DNA of 64,000 nt from Nitrobacter vulgaris (lineage in GTDB: Bacteria > Pseudomonadota > Alphaproteobacteria > Rhizobiales > Xanthobacteraceae): positions 186,001 to 250,000 of the forward strand of contig NZ_MWPQ01000040.1 in the NCBI RefSeq assembly GCF_002028545.1, in the 5' to 3' direction. The position numbers were made by a program, and so were the translations under genes. This document shows positions 10,001 to 17,932 of this stretch, piece after piece. Position 1 is the stretch's first letter; every line of letters begins with the position of its first letter. The notes under the pieces were generated by a model that made no database searches, was not told the origin of the DNA, and saw only the letters and a list, made by a program, of their open reading frames with translations.

Positions 10001-10123
10001 CTGAGCGCAACGGCGCTCGACACCGTGGTGACGCCGATCCTGTTCCTATTGTTCGGCCGGAAACCCTTGAGTCGCCTTCTGGCCGAACACGCCGCAACTT
10101 CCAGGTTGGCGGAAGCTTTCTGA
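7004..10123 (+). CDS. Heavy-metal efflux RND pump (CzcA/CusA superfamily, non-CusA metal site)
   Basis: A 1039-residue inner-membrane proton/metal antiporter with 12 expected transmembrane helices and two large periplasmic loops. Start LIVQTSLRNRLFVLAAAAVL and the TM4 motif GELVDDAVVDVENI are HME-RND hallmarks; the Asp/Glu residues there serve proton coupling. The three methionines that define Cu/Ag sites in CusA are all replaced: LVLSLQYNPGIS instead of LLYMP, GVHYSEI instead of EMFET, and HRLDHLQSG instead of DMLSTG. The substrate is therefore probably not Cu(I)/Ag(I); zinc, cobalt, cadmium or nickel are candidates. It works with the adaptor just upstream. No outer-membrane channel gene is in the operon. 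Confidence 0.85.
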   Translation: MFKLIVQTSLRNRLFVLAAAAVLIAYGLFVLPRISIDVFPDINRPTVNILTEAEGLAPQEVEQLVTFPIETSMNGMPGVIRVRSVSGVGLSVVYVEFDWGVDVYRARQFVSERLALIRDQLPTSVNPRMGPVTSIMGEIMLIALTTEGKASAMDVREIADFVVRPRLLAIPGVAQVIPIGGEVRQYRVTPNVMTMQGLGVTHEQIERAVTRFGTNTGGGFIDQHGREFLIRNVGLTRKIDDLGNTVVAGLDHQPILLKQVARVDFAPRLKRGDAGYNGKPAVIVSVQKQPAADTVALTREIEATLRDLQLTMPAGISVTNVQFRQATFIETSIRNVERVLVEASIVVALILFVFLVNARATFVSLTAIPISILVTALVFFAFGLTINTMTLGGLAIAIGELVDDAVVDVENILRRLRENRAQPNPRPVLEVIALASQEVRSGIVYATMITVLVFVPLFALPGIEGRLFTPLGIAYIVSILASLLTSVTVTPVLSYYLLAGKAHSRARDSTIVRTLKQGNRRLLAWAFDRWRLVLGAVSIAVLVAGYAAVMLPRRFLPPFNEGTLVLSLQYNPGISLAESHRLGFSAEQLLSRVPEVKSVGRRTGRAELDEHAEGVHYSEIDVDLAPSKRPKTEIYADIRDKLSALPASVAIGQPISHRLDHLQSGVRAQIVLKIYGQDLDTLRQLAETTRQRLSPISGLVDLQVEKQVLIPQVRIQVDYERAALHGLTPASITQALDTLSNGRKVSQIVDGNRRFDVVMRLSDQDRSTSGLRDLLIPTSSGFIPLKELAKVIETDGPNQIQKEGTQRRIVVYGNGDGRRDMSEIASDIRRALAEISFPQGYTTNLEGAFKAQEEATWRIGVLSLVSLSIIFIVLYGRYRSAALAFIIMGGIPLALIGSVIALTITGEPLSVASMIGFITLAGISARNGILKISHYVNLAVHGGERFGRRLIVRGSLERLTPVLMTALCAGLALTPLLLSADEPGREILHPVAVTIFGGLLSATALDTVVTPILFLLFGRKPLSRLLAEHAATSRLAEAF

Positions 10124-10158
10124 AATCGGCTCACAAACCCTAATAAGGGAGAAATGCG

Positions 10159-10533
10159 ATGCTCAAGTACGGTTTTCTGGCCATAATCTCCGTGATGACA
10201 GCCTCGTTCGATCCGGCAATGGCCCAGACGAAGAAGGGGGATCACGGCGGCCCCCTCGTCACCTCGCAGGGCCATCCAATCGAGTTCGTTCACAAGGGCC
10301 AGGAGGTCATTTTCTATGTCGGTGATGACGATGGATCGCCTTTACCGACCAAGGAGATGAAGGGCCGCGCAACGATCCAGCAAGATGGCAAGACTATCAC
10401 CGTGCAGCTCAAGCCACTTAATCCTAACATGATGGTCGGCAAGACCGAGACCGAACTTGCAGCGCAGGCTCGCATCGTATTCTCGGGCAACGTGCATGGT
10501 CATTCCCTAACCGCCCGATATACGGTCGAATGA
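10159..10533 (+). CDS. Small periplasmic protein of the RND operon
   Basis: A 124-residue protein with a clean signal peptide (MLKYGFLAIISVMTASF, cleavage after AMA|Q). The mature part is a predicted all-beta domain of about 100 residues, with KKGDHGGPLVTSQGHPIEFV and FSGNVHGHSLTARYTVE containing several His residues. No named family is recognised. Position 35 bp after the RND pump, on the same strand and with AAGGGAG just upstream of the ATG, suggests an accessory metal-binding component of the efflux complex. A hairpin follows its stop codon. Confidence 0.65.
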   Translation: MLKYGFLAIISVMTASFDPAMAQTKKGDHGGPLVTSQGHPIEFVHKGQEVIFYVGDDDGSPLPTKEMKGRATIQQDGKTITVQLKPLNPNMMVGKTETELAAQARIVFSGNVHGHSLTARYTVE

Positions 10534-10548
10534 TCGCCAATGATCTGA

Positions 10549-10590
10549 GGGACCGTCGTTAGCCAACGTGGCTGTCGCTCGGACGGTCCC
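10549..10590 (+). terminator. Strong hairpin after the RND operon (no T-run)
   Basis: GGGACCGTC at 10549-10557 pairs perfectly with GACGGTCCC at 10582-10590. The loop itself contains a second inverted pair, AGCCA/TGGCT. It lies between the small periplasmic gene and the MFS gene. Without a T-run it may act as an mRNA-stabilising structure or a weak terminator. Confidence 0.5.
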
Positions 10591-10657
10591 GAATAAAGTA
10601 AGACCAACGACGAGAGAGAACGACATCCCAGATTAACCTCATTGGGAGCTGACAAAA

Positions 10658-11908
10658 ATGCTGTCGATACTTGCCAACCGCATCTATCGGCACCTTTTCG
10701 CGGCACAAGTCATCGCCTTGATCGGCACGGGTCTGATGACCGTAGCACTCGGGCTACTGGCTTTCGAAATTGCTGGCGACAGGGCGGGAGCCGTGCTTGG
10801 CACCGCCCTTGCCATCAAAATGATAGCCTATGTCGGCATCGCCCCAATCGCCGGCAGCCTTGCAGGTCATGTGCCGCGCCGCTCATTTCTCGTGACCATG
10901 GATTTGATCCGGGCATCGGTTGCGATCGCACTACCGTTCGCAACGCAGGTCTGGCAGATCTATCTTTTGATCTTCCTGCTACAAGCCGCCTCAGCGGCGT
11001 TTACGCCCACATTTCAGGCTACCGTCCCGGATGTGCTTCCGGATGAAGGCGACTACACCCGTGCTCTGTCGCTGTCTCGTCTTGCCTACGATCTCGAGAA
11101 CCTTCTCAGTCCGGCGCTGGCCGCTGCGCTGTTGACGGTAATTTCGTTCAACGCCTTGTTCGCAGGCACCGTCATCGGTTTCTTGTTTTCAGCCCTGCTC
11201 GTCCTGTCGGTGCAACTCCCCTCTCTTGAGAGTACAGCAGCGAGTGTCGGTCAATCCTTTCGCAACAAAATCGCACGCGGCATCCGCATCTATCTGGCGA
11301 CGCCTCGCTTGCGCGGACTGCTCGCTTTGAATCTCTCGGTGGCTGCGGCTGGTGCCATGGTCATCGTCAATACCGTCGTTCTAGTGCGCGGAGTTCTGGG
11401 GCGGCCGGATGGGGATGTCGCGATCGCTTTGGCTTGCTTTGGCGGCGGATCGATGTTCGCAGCCCTGCTGTTACCGTCCATGCTGGACCGGCTGCCGGAT
11501 CGCGCTGTCATGATTTCCGCAGCTGGCCTGCTGATCGCTCAGCTCGTGATCCTCTCCGCCATATTGCGCGGCAACGCTCCACAAAGCCTGTGGCTGCTAT
11601 TGCTTGGACTGTGGGCGCTGATGGGAGCGGGCTACAGCGCAGTGCAGACACCGACCGGGCGGCTGCTCCGCCGCTCGGCGGACACCTCCGACCGACCTGC
11701 TGTATTCGCCGCCCAGTTCGCGTTATCACATGCGTGCTGGCTTCTGACCTATCCGCTGGCGGGCTGGCTCGGCGAGACGGCTGGCCTATCTTTCACGGCG
11801 CTCGTGCTAGCGGTCGTAACCCTTGTCGGCGTCACAGGAGCCTCGCTGATGTGGCCTGCGAACGAGCCGGAGGTCATCGAAAATAATCATCCCGACGTCA
11901 CCTTATGA
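10658..11908 (+). CDS. MFS exporter
   Basis: A 416-residue protein with about 12 hydrophobic helices, of the drug/siderophore/metal exporter branch of the major facilitator superfamily (EntS/NreB-like). The N-terminal half starts RHLFAAQVIALIGTGLMTVA and has the loop motif between TM2 and TM3 (GSLAGHVPRRSFLVTMDLIR). The C-terminal half ends with LMWPANEPE. Relatives occur in nickel/cobalt and other metal-resistance islands, but the substrate cannot be read here. It is downstream of the RND operon with a hairpin and about 125 bp between, so it may have its own transcript. AACCTCATTGGGAG lies just before the ATG. Confidence 0.75.
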   Translation: MLSILANRIYRHLFAAQVIALIGTGLMTVALGLLAFEIAGDRAGAVLGTALAIKMIAYVGIAPIAGSLAGHVPRRSFLVTMDLIRASVAIALPFATQVWQIYLLIFLLQAASAAFTPTFQATVPDVLPDEGDYTRALSLSRLAYDLENLLSPALAAALLTVISFNALFAGTVIGFLFSALLVLSVQLPSLESTAASVGQSFRNKIARGIRIYLATPRLRGLLALNLSVAAAGAMVIVNTVVLVRGVLGRPDGDVAIALACFGGGSMFAALLLPSMLDRLPDRAVMISAAGLLIAQLVILSAILRGNAPQSLWLLLLGLWALMGAGYSAVQTPTGRLLRRSADTSDRPAVFAAQFALSHACWLLTYPLAGWLGETAGLSFTALVLAVVTLVGVTGASLMWPANEPEVIENNHPDVTL

Positions 11909-12641
11909 TCCTCATCATGCCGATGCGTCCTAGAGAGTTGGTCCAACGATGCCCTCACAAATCGCTCCTCTCGGGCTATTCAAGCTTTGCATACGGAGCT
12001 GTTTTTTGTCCTGCCTACGCGGGCATCTTCAAATAAGGCCACCGCTAGCTAGGCTCCAAAAAGACTCCGACAGAGAGCACTGAAATATTTGTACGATCGG
12101 GCGAGCTGGTCTTGAATCCAAGCGTGACTATGATCTAGTCTCGCTCCAGGGGATAGGCAGACTCCCCGATCAGACGGTTTCCGTCCAAGCTCTGCGCGGC
12201 GCTCGATTTATCGAGGGGGTTGCGCGTGGACGGAAGAAAGCTCTCCCTATCCCATCACTTATTGCCCTGTTCGGATGCCGAGCCAATTGTTGTTGGCTTC
12301 GGGCGGTTCCGATTTTGCAGGTTCACCCGGGGCACGAAGTTTCGCTCTTCGCCGATCTTCGGAAAGCGTCGAGCAATGGCGAGACGAATTTCCGGACGGC
12401 CGCCAAATTTTCACCCGTTGCTCCATAGCGATGGGCAAAGAGTTTCAACCCTGCGTGTCATGGGCGTCACCGTACCCAAATGTAATGTGCTTCTCGAGTT
12501 CCCGGGGCTTGGAGCCAACTCTCCCAGCGACCACGACGTGTCGAGACGCGGCCTCGTCATCTACCAAGCGCTGTACAATTGGTGTCGTCTCGAGGGCCAG
12601 AAACAACGCCTTAGGTTTGGACATCATTGTGGAGAAAGTCC
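11909..12641. other. Non-coding or decayed sequence before chrA
   Basis: No intact gene. Long frames cross this stretch but have no protein-like composition and run antisense or out of frame into chrA. A regulator gene (chrB) often precedes chrA; nothing intact of that kind is present. A short segment around 12520-12620 (DVSRRGLVIYQALYNWC) reads more naturally than its surroundings and may be a gene scrap. The last bases carry the chrA ribosome site. Confidence 0.35.
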
Positions 12642-14048
12642 ATGACGGCGTTAACGACCATTGGAAAACCTCGCACTCTGCCGAAGCATGGCGTGTCCCT
12701 CACTCAGGCGATTCCTGTTTGGATCCGCATAGCTCTACTCAGTTTCGGTGGACCCGCCGGGCAAATCGCCGTCATGCATCGCGTGCTCGTCGAAGAGAAG
12801 CGATGGATTTCCGAGGATCGATTTCTCCATGCGTTGAGCTACTGCATGTTGCTGCCGGGCCCGGAAGCACAACAACTTGCGACCTATGTCGGCTGGCTGA
12901 TGCACCGGACTGTGGGAGGCTTGCTGGCAGGCGGCCTTTTCGTCGTCCCCGGCATCATTTCGATCATGGCACTGAGTTACGTCTACGCTGCATTCGGCAA
13001 CATTCCAATCATCGTAGCACTGTTCTTAGGATTGAAAGCCGCCGTTCTGGCGATCGTCCTCGAAGCCATGATGCGGATCGGCAAGCGGTCCCTAAAGAAC
13101 CGCGTCATGAAGGCGCTCGCGGCAGTGGCGTTCGTCAGCATCTTCTTCTTCAACGTGCCATTTCCTATTATCGTTTTTGGCGCAGCGTTGATTGGGTTTC
13201 TCGGCGCTGCCTTGGAAATCAAAGCATTCGAGGTTACGGCTGACCACGGATCAAACAACGACACAGGCAACACCGCCCTCGTTGACAGCCTGCTCGGCGA
13301 AAGTCAGCCGGAACATACCCGACCCACCCTCCCCCGCTTTCTGCGCGTAGCCGCAATCTGTTTGGTGCTTTGGCTCATTCCCGTGATTGTGCTGCTCGCA
13401 TGGCTTGGATCCGAGAATGTCTTCAGCCAGATCGCCGTGTTCTTCAGCAAGATGGCAATGGTTACGTTCGGCGGCGCCTATGCCGTGCTTGCTTATGTCG
13501 CCCAGCAGGCCGTCGATCACTATGGCTGGTTGAAGCCAGGCGAAATGCTGGACGGCCTCGGCATGGCGGAAACCACTCCTGGTCCCCTCATCATGGTCCT
13601 GCAATTCGTAGGATTCATGGCGGCCTATCGTGATCCCGGCACGCTATCGCCCATGCTAGCGGGGACACTAGGCGGATTGCTTGCCACGTGCGTCACGTTC
13701 ACCCCATTCTTCCTTTGGATCTTCCTCGGCGCCCCATTCATCGAAGTCATTCGAGGAAATAAGACGCTGGCGTCCGCACTCTCCGCCATCATAGCTGCAG
13801 TTGTGGGGGTGGTTCTCAATCTTGCCGTCTGGTTCGCGATCCACACCATCTTTCGGGAGACCATTCCGGTTCACGGATTTCTGGTGAATTTCGACGCGCC
13901 GAACTGGCGAGCGTCGATCCATGGGCGCTCGGACTATCAGCCGCGGCCGCGGATTGCGATCTTCCGATTCAAGATCGGCATGATACCGACGCTTGGCGCC
14001 TGTTGTGCCGTCGGCATCGGTCTCCATCTCGCTGGGGTGTTGAGGTGA
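12642..14048 (+). CDS. chrA: Chromate transporter ChrA (long, two-domain type)
   Basis: A 468-residue inner-membrane chromate efflux protein of the CHR family. The family's duplicated domain is visible. The first copy has WIRIALLSFGGPAGQIAVMH, EEKRWISEDRFLHALSYCMLLPGPEAQQLATYVGWLM and GGLFVVPGI; the second has FFSKMAMVTFGGAYAVLAYV, GWLKPGEMLDGLGMAETTPGPLI and GTLGGLLATCVTF. Length fits long-chain CHR proteins. The start is the ATG at 12642, with GGAGAAAG at 12631-12638. It confers chromate resistance by exporting chromate, a sulfate analogue. The DUF1259 gene follows 71 bp after it. The usual partner regulator chrB is missing. Confidence 0.92.
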   Translation: MTALTTIGKPRTLPKHGVSLTQAIPVWIRIALLSFGGPAGQIAVMHRVLVEEKRWISEDRFLHALSYCMLLPGPEAQQLATYVGWLMHRTVGGLLAGGLFVVPGIISIMALSYVYAAFGNIPIIVALFLGLKAAVLAIVLEAMMRIGKRSLKNRVMKALAAVAFVSIFFFNVPFPIIVFGAALIGFLGAALEIKAFEVTADHGSNNDTGNTALVDSLLGESQPEHTRPTLPRFLRVAAICLVLWLIPVIVLLAWLGSENVFSQIAVFFSKMAMVTFGGAYAVLAYVAQQAVDHYGWLKPGEMLDGLGMAETTPGPLIMVLQFVGFMAAYRDPGTLSPMLAGTLGGLLATCVTFTPFFLWIFLGAPFIEVIRGNKTLASALSAIIAAVVGVVLNLAVWFAIHTIFRETIPVHGFLVNFDAPNWRASIHGRSDYQPRPRIAIFRFKIGMIPTLGACCAVGIGLHLAGVLR

Positions 14049-14119
14049 TGACCAAAACAAAGAGGCGCAATACGGATCAGGGTCTGAAAACAGGATTTCC
14101 CTTTCAAATGGAGATGAAC

Positions 14120-15010
14120 ATGCGCGCACTATTTTCGGCTTTTCTTGGTGGCCTTATCCTTGTCTCAACCACATTAGCTAATGCCCAAGACATTGACTGG
14201 CAAACGGTGGATTCGACGCTCGGCCGCAAGCCAGCCGTATCCGGCGACGTTCATCGTTACGGTTTTCCGAGAAACGATCTTAAGGTAACCCTCGATGGGG
14301 TTTCGATCGCACCTGCCCTTGCACTCGGTGGCTGGCTTGCGTTCAAACCCGATCACGGTGGCACTATGGTCATGGGCGATCTCGTCCTCCTCGACACCGA
14401 GATCAATCCAGTGATGTCGAAGCTCATCGAGGGTGGCCTCGAAGTCACAGCGATTCACAATCACCTGCTCCGAGCAACCCCCGCGACTTTCTATCTGCAT
14501 GTCGGGGGACATGGAGACGCGGTGAAGTTGGCCTCCACCCTCCACGACGCTCTCGCCCAGAGTAAAACCCCACTCGCCACACCGACTACCGCCGCCGCAA
14601 CCTCTCCCCTCGATCTCGACACTGCTCAGATCGACCAGATCATCGGTGCGAAGGGACATGCCAATGCTGGCGTCTATCAGATCGGCGTCGCCCGCCGTGA
14701 GGAAATTACGATGGAGGGGATGGCGATCGCCCCCGCGGGGCCAATGGGCTTGGCCACCGGGATCAACTTCCAGCCAACCGGCGGCGGTAAGGCAGCAATC
14801 ACCGGCGATTTCGTCCTGACGGGCGACGAGGTGAATCCGGTGGTCAAGGCATTGCGCTCGGGTGGCATCGAGGTAACTGCGATCCATAGCCACATGCTGG
14901 AAGAACAACCGCGACTCTACTTCGTGCATTTCTGGGCGAACGACGACGCGATCAAGCTCGCGCAAGGTCTTCGATCCGCTATCGATAAAACTGCGAGGAG
15001 GGCAAACTAG
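14120..15010 (+). CDS. DUF1259 (LppY/LpqO-type) exported protein
   Basis: A 296-residue secreted protein: signal peptide MRALFSAFLGGLILVSTTLA cleaved before QD, then two homologous DUF1259 modules (about residues 25-150 and 175-290). Both modules repeat the pattern GDLVLL/GDFVLT, EINPV/EVNPV, GLEVTAIHNHLL/GIEVTAIHSHML and FYLHVGG/YFVHFWA. Function of the family is unknown; it was first described from mycobacterial lipoproteins and often neighbours chromate or oxidative-stress genes. The ATG at 14120 is chosen because GGAG lies 6 bp upstream and it gives a proper signal peptide; the frame extends further back over the chrA end. It probably shares the chrA transcript. Confidence 0.8.
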   Translation: MRALFSAFLGGLILVSTTLANAQDIDWQTVDSTLGRKPAVSGDVHRYGFPRNDLKVTLDGVSIAPALALGGWLAFKPDHGGTMVMGDLVLLDTEINPVMSKLIEGGLEVTAIHNHLLRATPATFYLHVGGHGDAVKLASTLHDALAQSKTPLATPTTAAATSPLDLDTAQIDQIIGAKGHANAGVYQIGVARREEITMEGMAIAPAGPMGLATGINFQPTGGGKAAITGDFVLTGDEVNPVVKALRSGGIEVTAIHSHMLEEQPRLYFVHFWANDDAIKLAQGLRSAIDKTARRAN

Positions 15011-15136
15011 TATCGCGATCAGCGTTTAGAGCGTGGCCTTGGCTCTCATGGACGCGGGCTTCGCTTTAGAGCCGTCGCGGAGCTGCTATTTGCTCATGCC
15101 GCGCAACAAGGCTGACATACACGGAAGGAATCCATC

Positions 15137-17851
15137 ATGATCAAAGAGCTGTTCGAAGGAGCGAAAGACACGCTCGCCCAGACAACGAGCTTCAGCCTGG
15201 ATCATCAGGGCCGTTTCCTCTGCAATACCTTGCAAGAGGCTTTTGCCAGCACAGGCCAGGTCATCGCAGGACGAAAGCGCGACTTCGACGTCATCATCAT
15301 CGGCGGCGGCACGTTTGGCTCCGTCATGGCAGAGCATCTTTTCGTCAACGATACAACGCGCAGCCGCCGAATCCTCGTGCTCGAGGCCGGACCTTTCGTG
15401 CTGCCCGAGCACGTCCAGAACATGCCATTTCAGGGGGGCGCGCCGAACTTCCGTGTGCCGTGGGTGAATCACTCATCGCTCACATACGGCGGATTGATAT
15501 ATGCAATTGGCGGGCGATCATTGACGTGGGGCGGTTGGTCGCCGGAATTGCTCGACGAGGAATGGACCACCTGGCCACAGTCGGTCCGCGAAGCGCTACG
15601 CCCTGTACCTCCGGCTAATCCGGCTGGGGGCTATTTCGCCAAAGCCAGCCGGCAGATTGGGGTAAAGGAAACCAACGACTTCATCTATGGGCCGCTTCAT
15701 GTCGCACTCCGTAGCCAACTTCATGCTGGGCTCAAGCAGCCCGGCAACGAAACAGGATTTACGTTTGCAGATCTTCTCGATCATCCGGCCGTGCGCTATC
15801 CTGATCCCGGTGAACCATCCCTCACAGCGGCGATGCTTCGAGAGTGGCTCGGTTTGCCCGCCACGGACGCAACGCCGTTGGCCGAGTTGCAGGAGCTTTT
15901 TAAACTGGAAGCTCCGCTAGCTGTGTCCTCGACGACCCTGCCGGGTCAGTTTCCGACCAACAAATACAGCGCCGTCCCCGGCCTAATTCGCTCTGTTCGG
16001 CTCGCTGGCACCGAGGCTGATGGCATCGACGCCGTCGGCGATGGGCGCAAGCGGATTATGATTGTTCCGAACTGTCACGTGCAAGACCTCGTGACCGAGA
16101 CTCAGGCCGACAATTGGGTCCGGATAACGGGTGTGCGGGTATGGCAAAATGGAGCCTCGGTCGTTATTCCCCTGGCGCAGCCGCGCGACGGCGGACAAAG
16201 CGCGGTCGTGATCGCCCTCGGCACCGTCGAGACTACTCGCCTAGCCCTTACTAGTTTCCAGCAGTCGTTAGCAGGTCGTGCAGCACAGCGCATGGGTACG
16301 AACCTGGTTGCCCATTTGCGCTCGAATTTAACAATCCGCATCCCTAGAAAATCCATTGAGTCCAACCTGCCCCAGACCTTGATTCCGAGTCTGCAATGTT
16401 CAGCGCTCCTGGTTAAAGGCAAAGCGTCCAATGGACGTACGTTTCATTTTCAAATCACCGCTTCGGGCCTCAATGAGCTGGGCATCGAATCCGAGGCGGA
16501 GCTCTTCAAGAAAATTCCCACGCTCGAACACCTCCAGGCCATGCTCCGCGCCACCGATAACTCCGTCGTCATTACGATTCGCGGTATCGGCGACATGACC
16601 CCCCGCAATCCTGACAGCTTCATTGACATCAACACGCCTGAACTCGACTTCGATCGGCCAAAGGCCGTGGTTCACCTTGGCAATGCCAAAGCCGATCCCG
16701 GCGTCTTTCTCGGCAGCACACAGACCCAAAACGACCGGACGACATGGGCAGAAATGGATGCGGTCGCCGACAAAATTGCCCTTATCTTTGCCAACGGTGA
16801 GCCTTACGAGGTGCTTACCGACAAAGGGAGTGGAAAGGTCATCAAGCGCGCCGCAAATCAGGCACCTTTTGACGATACACGCCGCGATGACCTCGGCACA
16901 ACGCACCACGATGCCGGAACGATGCGCATGGGCGATGACATCGCCGATGCGGTCACCAACGATTTCGGACGTATTCACGACACCACAAACTGCTACGTAG
17001 CCGGTCCTGCGCTTTTCCCAAGCGTTGGCTCGCCGAACCCGATGCTGACCGGCGTTGCGCTTGCAAAGCGCACGGGCGATCTACTCAACGGCGACGTCTT
17101 GCCAAAGCCGGCGCCGTTTACTTTCGCTCCTGACGAGCTTGCTGACAATCAGGCGGCAGCAGCGGCCGGCAAGCCATTGCCCTGGCGAGCTCTCTTCGAC
17201 GGCACGGCAGCGACCTTCGGGCGTTGGCGCCTAGCGGGGCCGGTGGGCGGGGGAATGCTTCACCTTAATGGTGAGATGGTCAGCTACGGAACTGGGGGCT
17301 TACGGCTCTTCTATTATGCTACAGAGCAGTTTGGCGATTTCACGCTGCGGCTCCAGTTCAAGATCTTTGACTCTACGAACCACAACAGCGGCGTCTTCGT
17401 GCGGTTTCCGCGTCCAACCTTCGACTTGACCATTGACGATGCGGAGGGTCGGATCGCACGTGAACCATTCTTTGATCGCGGTAACTTTGCGTGGAAACCC
17501 GTAATCACCGGGTTCGAAGTGCAGATTGATGATAACGCGCGACCTTCCGGTCTGCGGAAACATCGGACCGGGGCGATCTATAATATTCCGGCGGACGACC
17601 CCGGTGAACCGCAATGGCAAACCTTCACCCCCGGCCCGACCCTCACCCCTGCTGTCTGGTTCGAGTACGAAGTGATTGTAAAAAACAATGACTACACGGT
17701 GTTTCTCACCAATACCCAGACTGGCGAGCGCAAGCAAACGACATCCTTCCACAACACCGACGGCCCCCGCGGCGCATCGCCTGGGTTTATCGGCTTGCAG
17801 GTCTATGCTGGAAGCACCGTGGCCTGGCGGCACATTCGGATCAAAAGCTGA
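15137..17851 (+). CDS. GMC-family oxidoreductase fused to a DUF1080 domain
   Basis: A 904-residue two-domain protein. Residues 45-690 form a glucose-methanol-choline type FAD enzyme: DVIIIGGGTFGSVMAEHL (dinucleotide fold, GGGTFGS at 56-62), the EAGP segment, and the C-terminal FAD/active-site part with THHDAGTMRMGDD and SVGSPNPMLTGVALAKRTGD. Residues 700-904 form a DUF1080 (3-keto-disaccharide hydrolase/LamG-like) domain: WRALFDGTAATFGRWRLAG, FKIFDSTNHNSGVFVRFPRP and a terminal jelly-roll strand. No signal peptide is obvious. GMC enzymes oxidise alcohols or sugars to carbonyls and DUF1080 proteins act on or bind glycosides, so the fusion suggests sugar oxidation to keto-glycosides. Its relation to chromate or metals is unknown. 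Confidence 0.8.
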   Translation: MIKELFEGAKDTLAQTTSFSLDHQGRFLCNTLQEAFASTGQVIAGRKRDFDVIIIGGGTFGSVMAEHLFVNDTTRSRRILVLEAGPFVLPEHVQNMPFQGGAPNFRVPWVNHSSLTYGGLIYAIGGRSLTWGGWSPELLDEEWTTWPQSVREALRPVPPANPAGGYFAKASRQIGVKETNDFIYGPLHVALRSQLHAGLKQPGNETGFTFADLLDHPAVRYPDPGEPSLTAAMLREWLGLPATDATPLAELQELFKLEAPLAVSSTTLPGQFPTNKYSAVPGLIRSVRLAGTEADGIDAVGDGRKRIMIVPNCHVQDLVTETQADNWVRITGVRVWQNGASVVIPLAQPRDGGQSAVVIALGTVETTRLALTSFQQSLAGRAAQRMGTNLVAHLRSNLTIRIPRKSIESNLPQTLIPSLQCSALLVKGKASNGRTFHFQITASGLNELGIESEAELFKKIPTLEHLQAMLRATDNSVVITIRGIGDMTPRNPDSFIDINTPELDFDRPKAVVHLGNAKADPGVFLGSTQTQNDRTTWAEMDAVADKIALIFANGEPYEVLTDKGSGKVIKRAANQAPFDDTRRDDLGTTHHDAGTMRMGDDIADAVTNDFGRIHDTTNCYVAGPALFPSVGSPNPMLTGVALAKRTGDLLNGDVLPKPAPFTFAPDELADNQAAAAAGKPLPWRALFDGTAATFGRWRLAGPVGGGMLHLNGEMVSYGTGGLRLFYYATEQFGDFTLRLQFKIFDSTNHNSGVFVRFPRPTFDLTIDDAEGRIAREPFFDRGNFAWKPVITGFEVQIDDNARPSGLRKHRTGAIYNIPADDPGEPQWQTFTPGPTLTPAVWFEYEVIVKNNDYTVFLTNTQTGERKQTTSFHNTDGPRGASPGFIGLQVYAGSTVAWRHIRIKS

Positions 17852-17932
17852 TGACGCATGGCTGGTCGTGTAGACCTGGCTGCGCATCAGTAATCAGTAC
17901 GGGCGTACGCGCTACAACGGATAGGTGCGGCT

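Noticed and set aside
12497-12640. Possible chrB remnant (DVSRRGLVIYQALYNWC)
   Set aside because: It has some resemblance to the end of ChrB, but no other ChrB segment could be found nearby, so it was not annotated.
12275-13243. 322-codon frame overlapping the chrA start
   Set aside because: It runs out of frame through the chrA coding region; chrA has a ribosome site and clear motifs.
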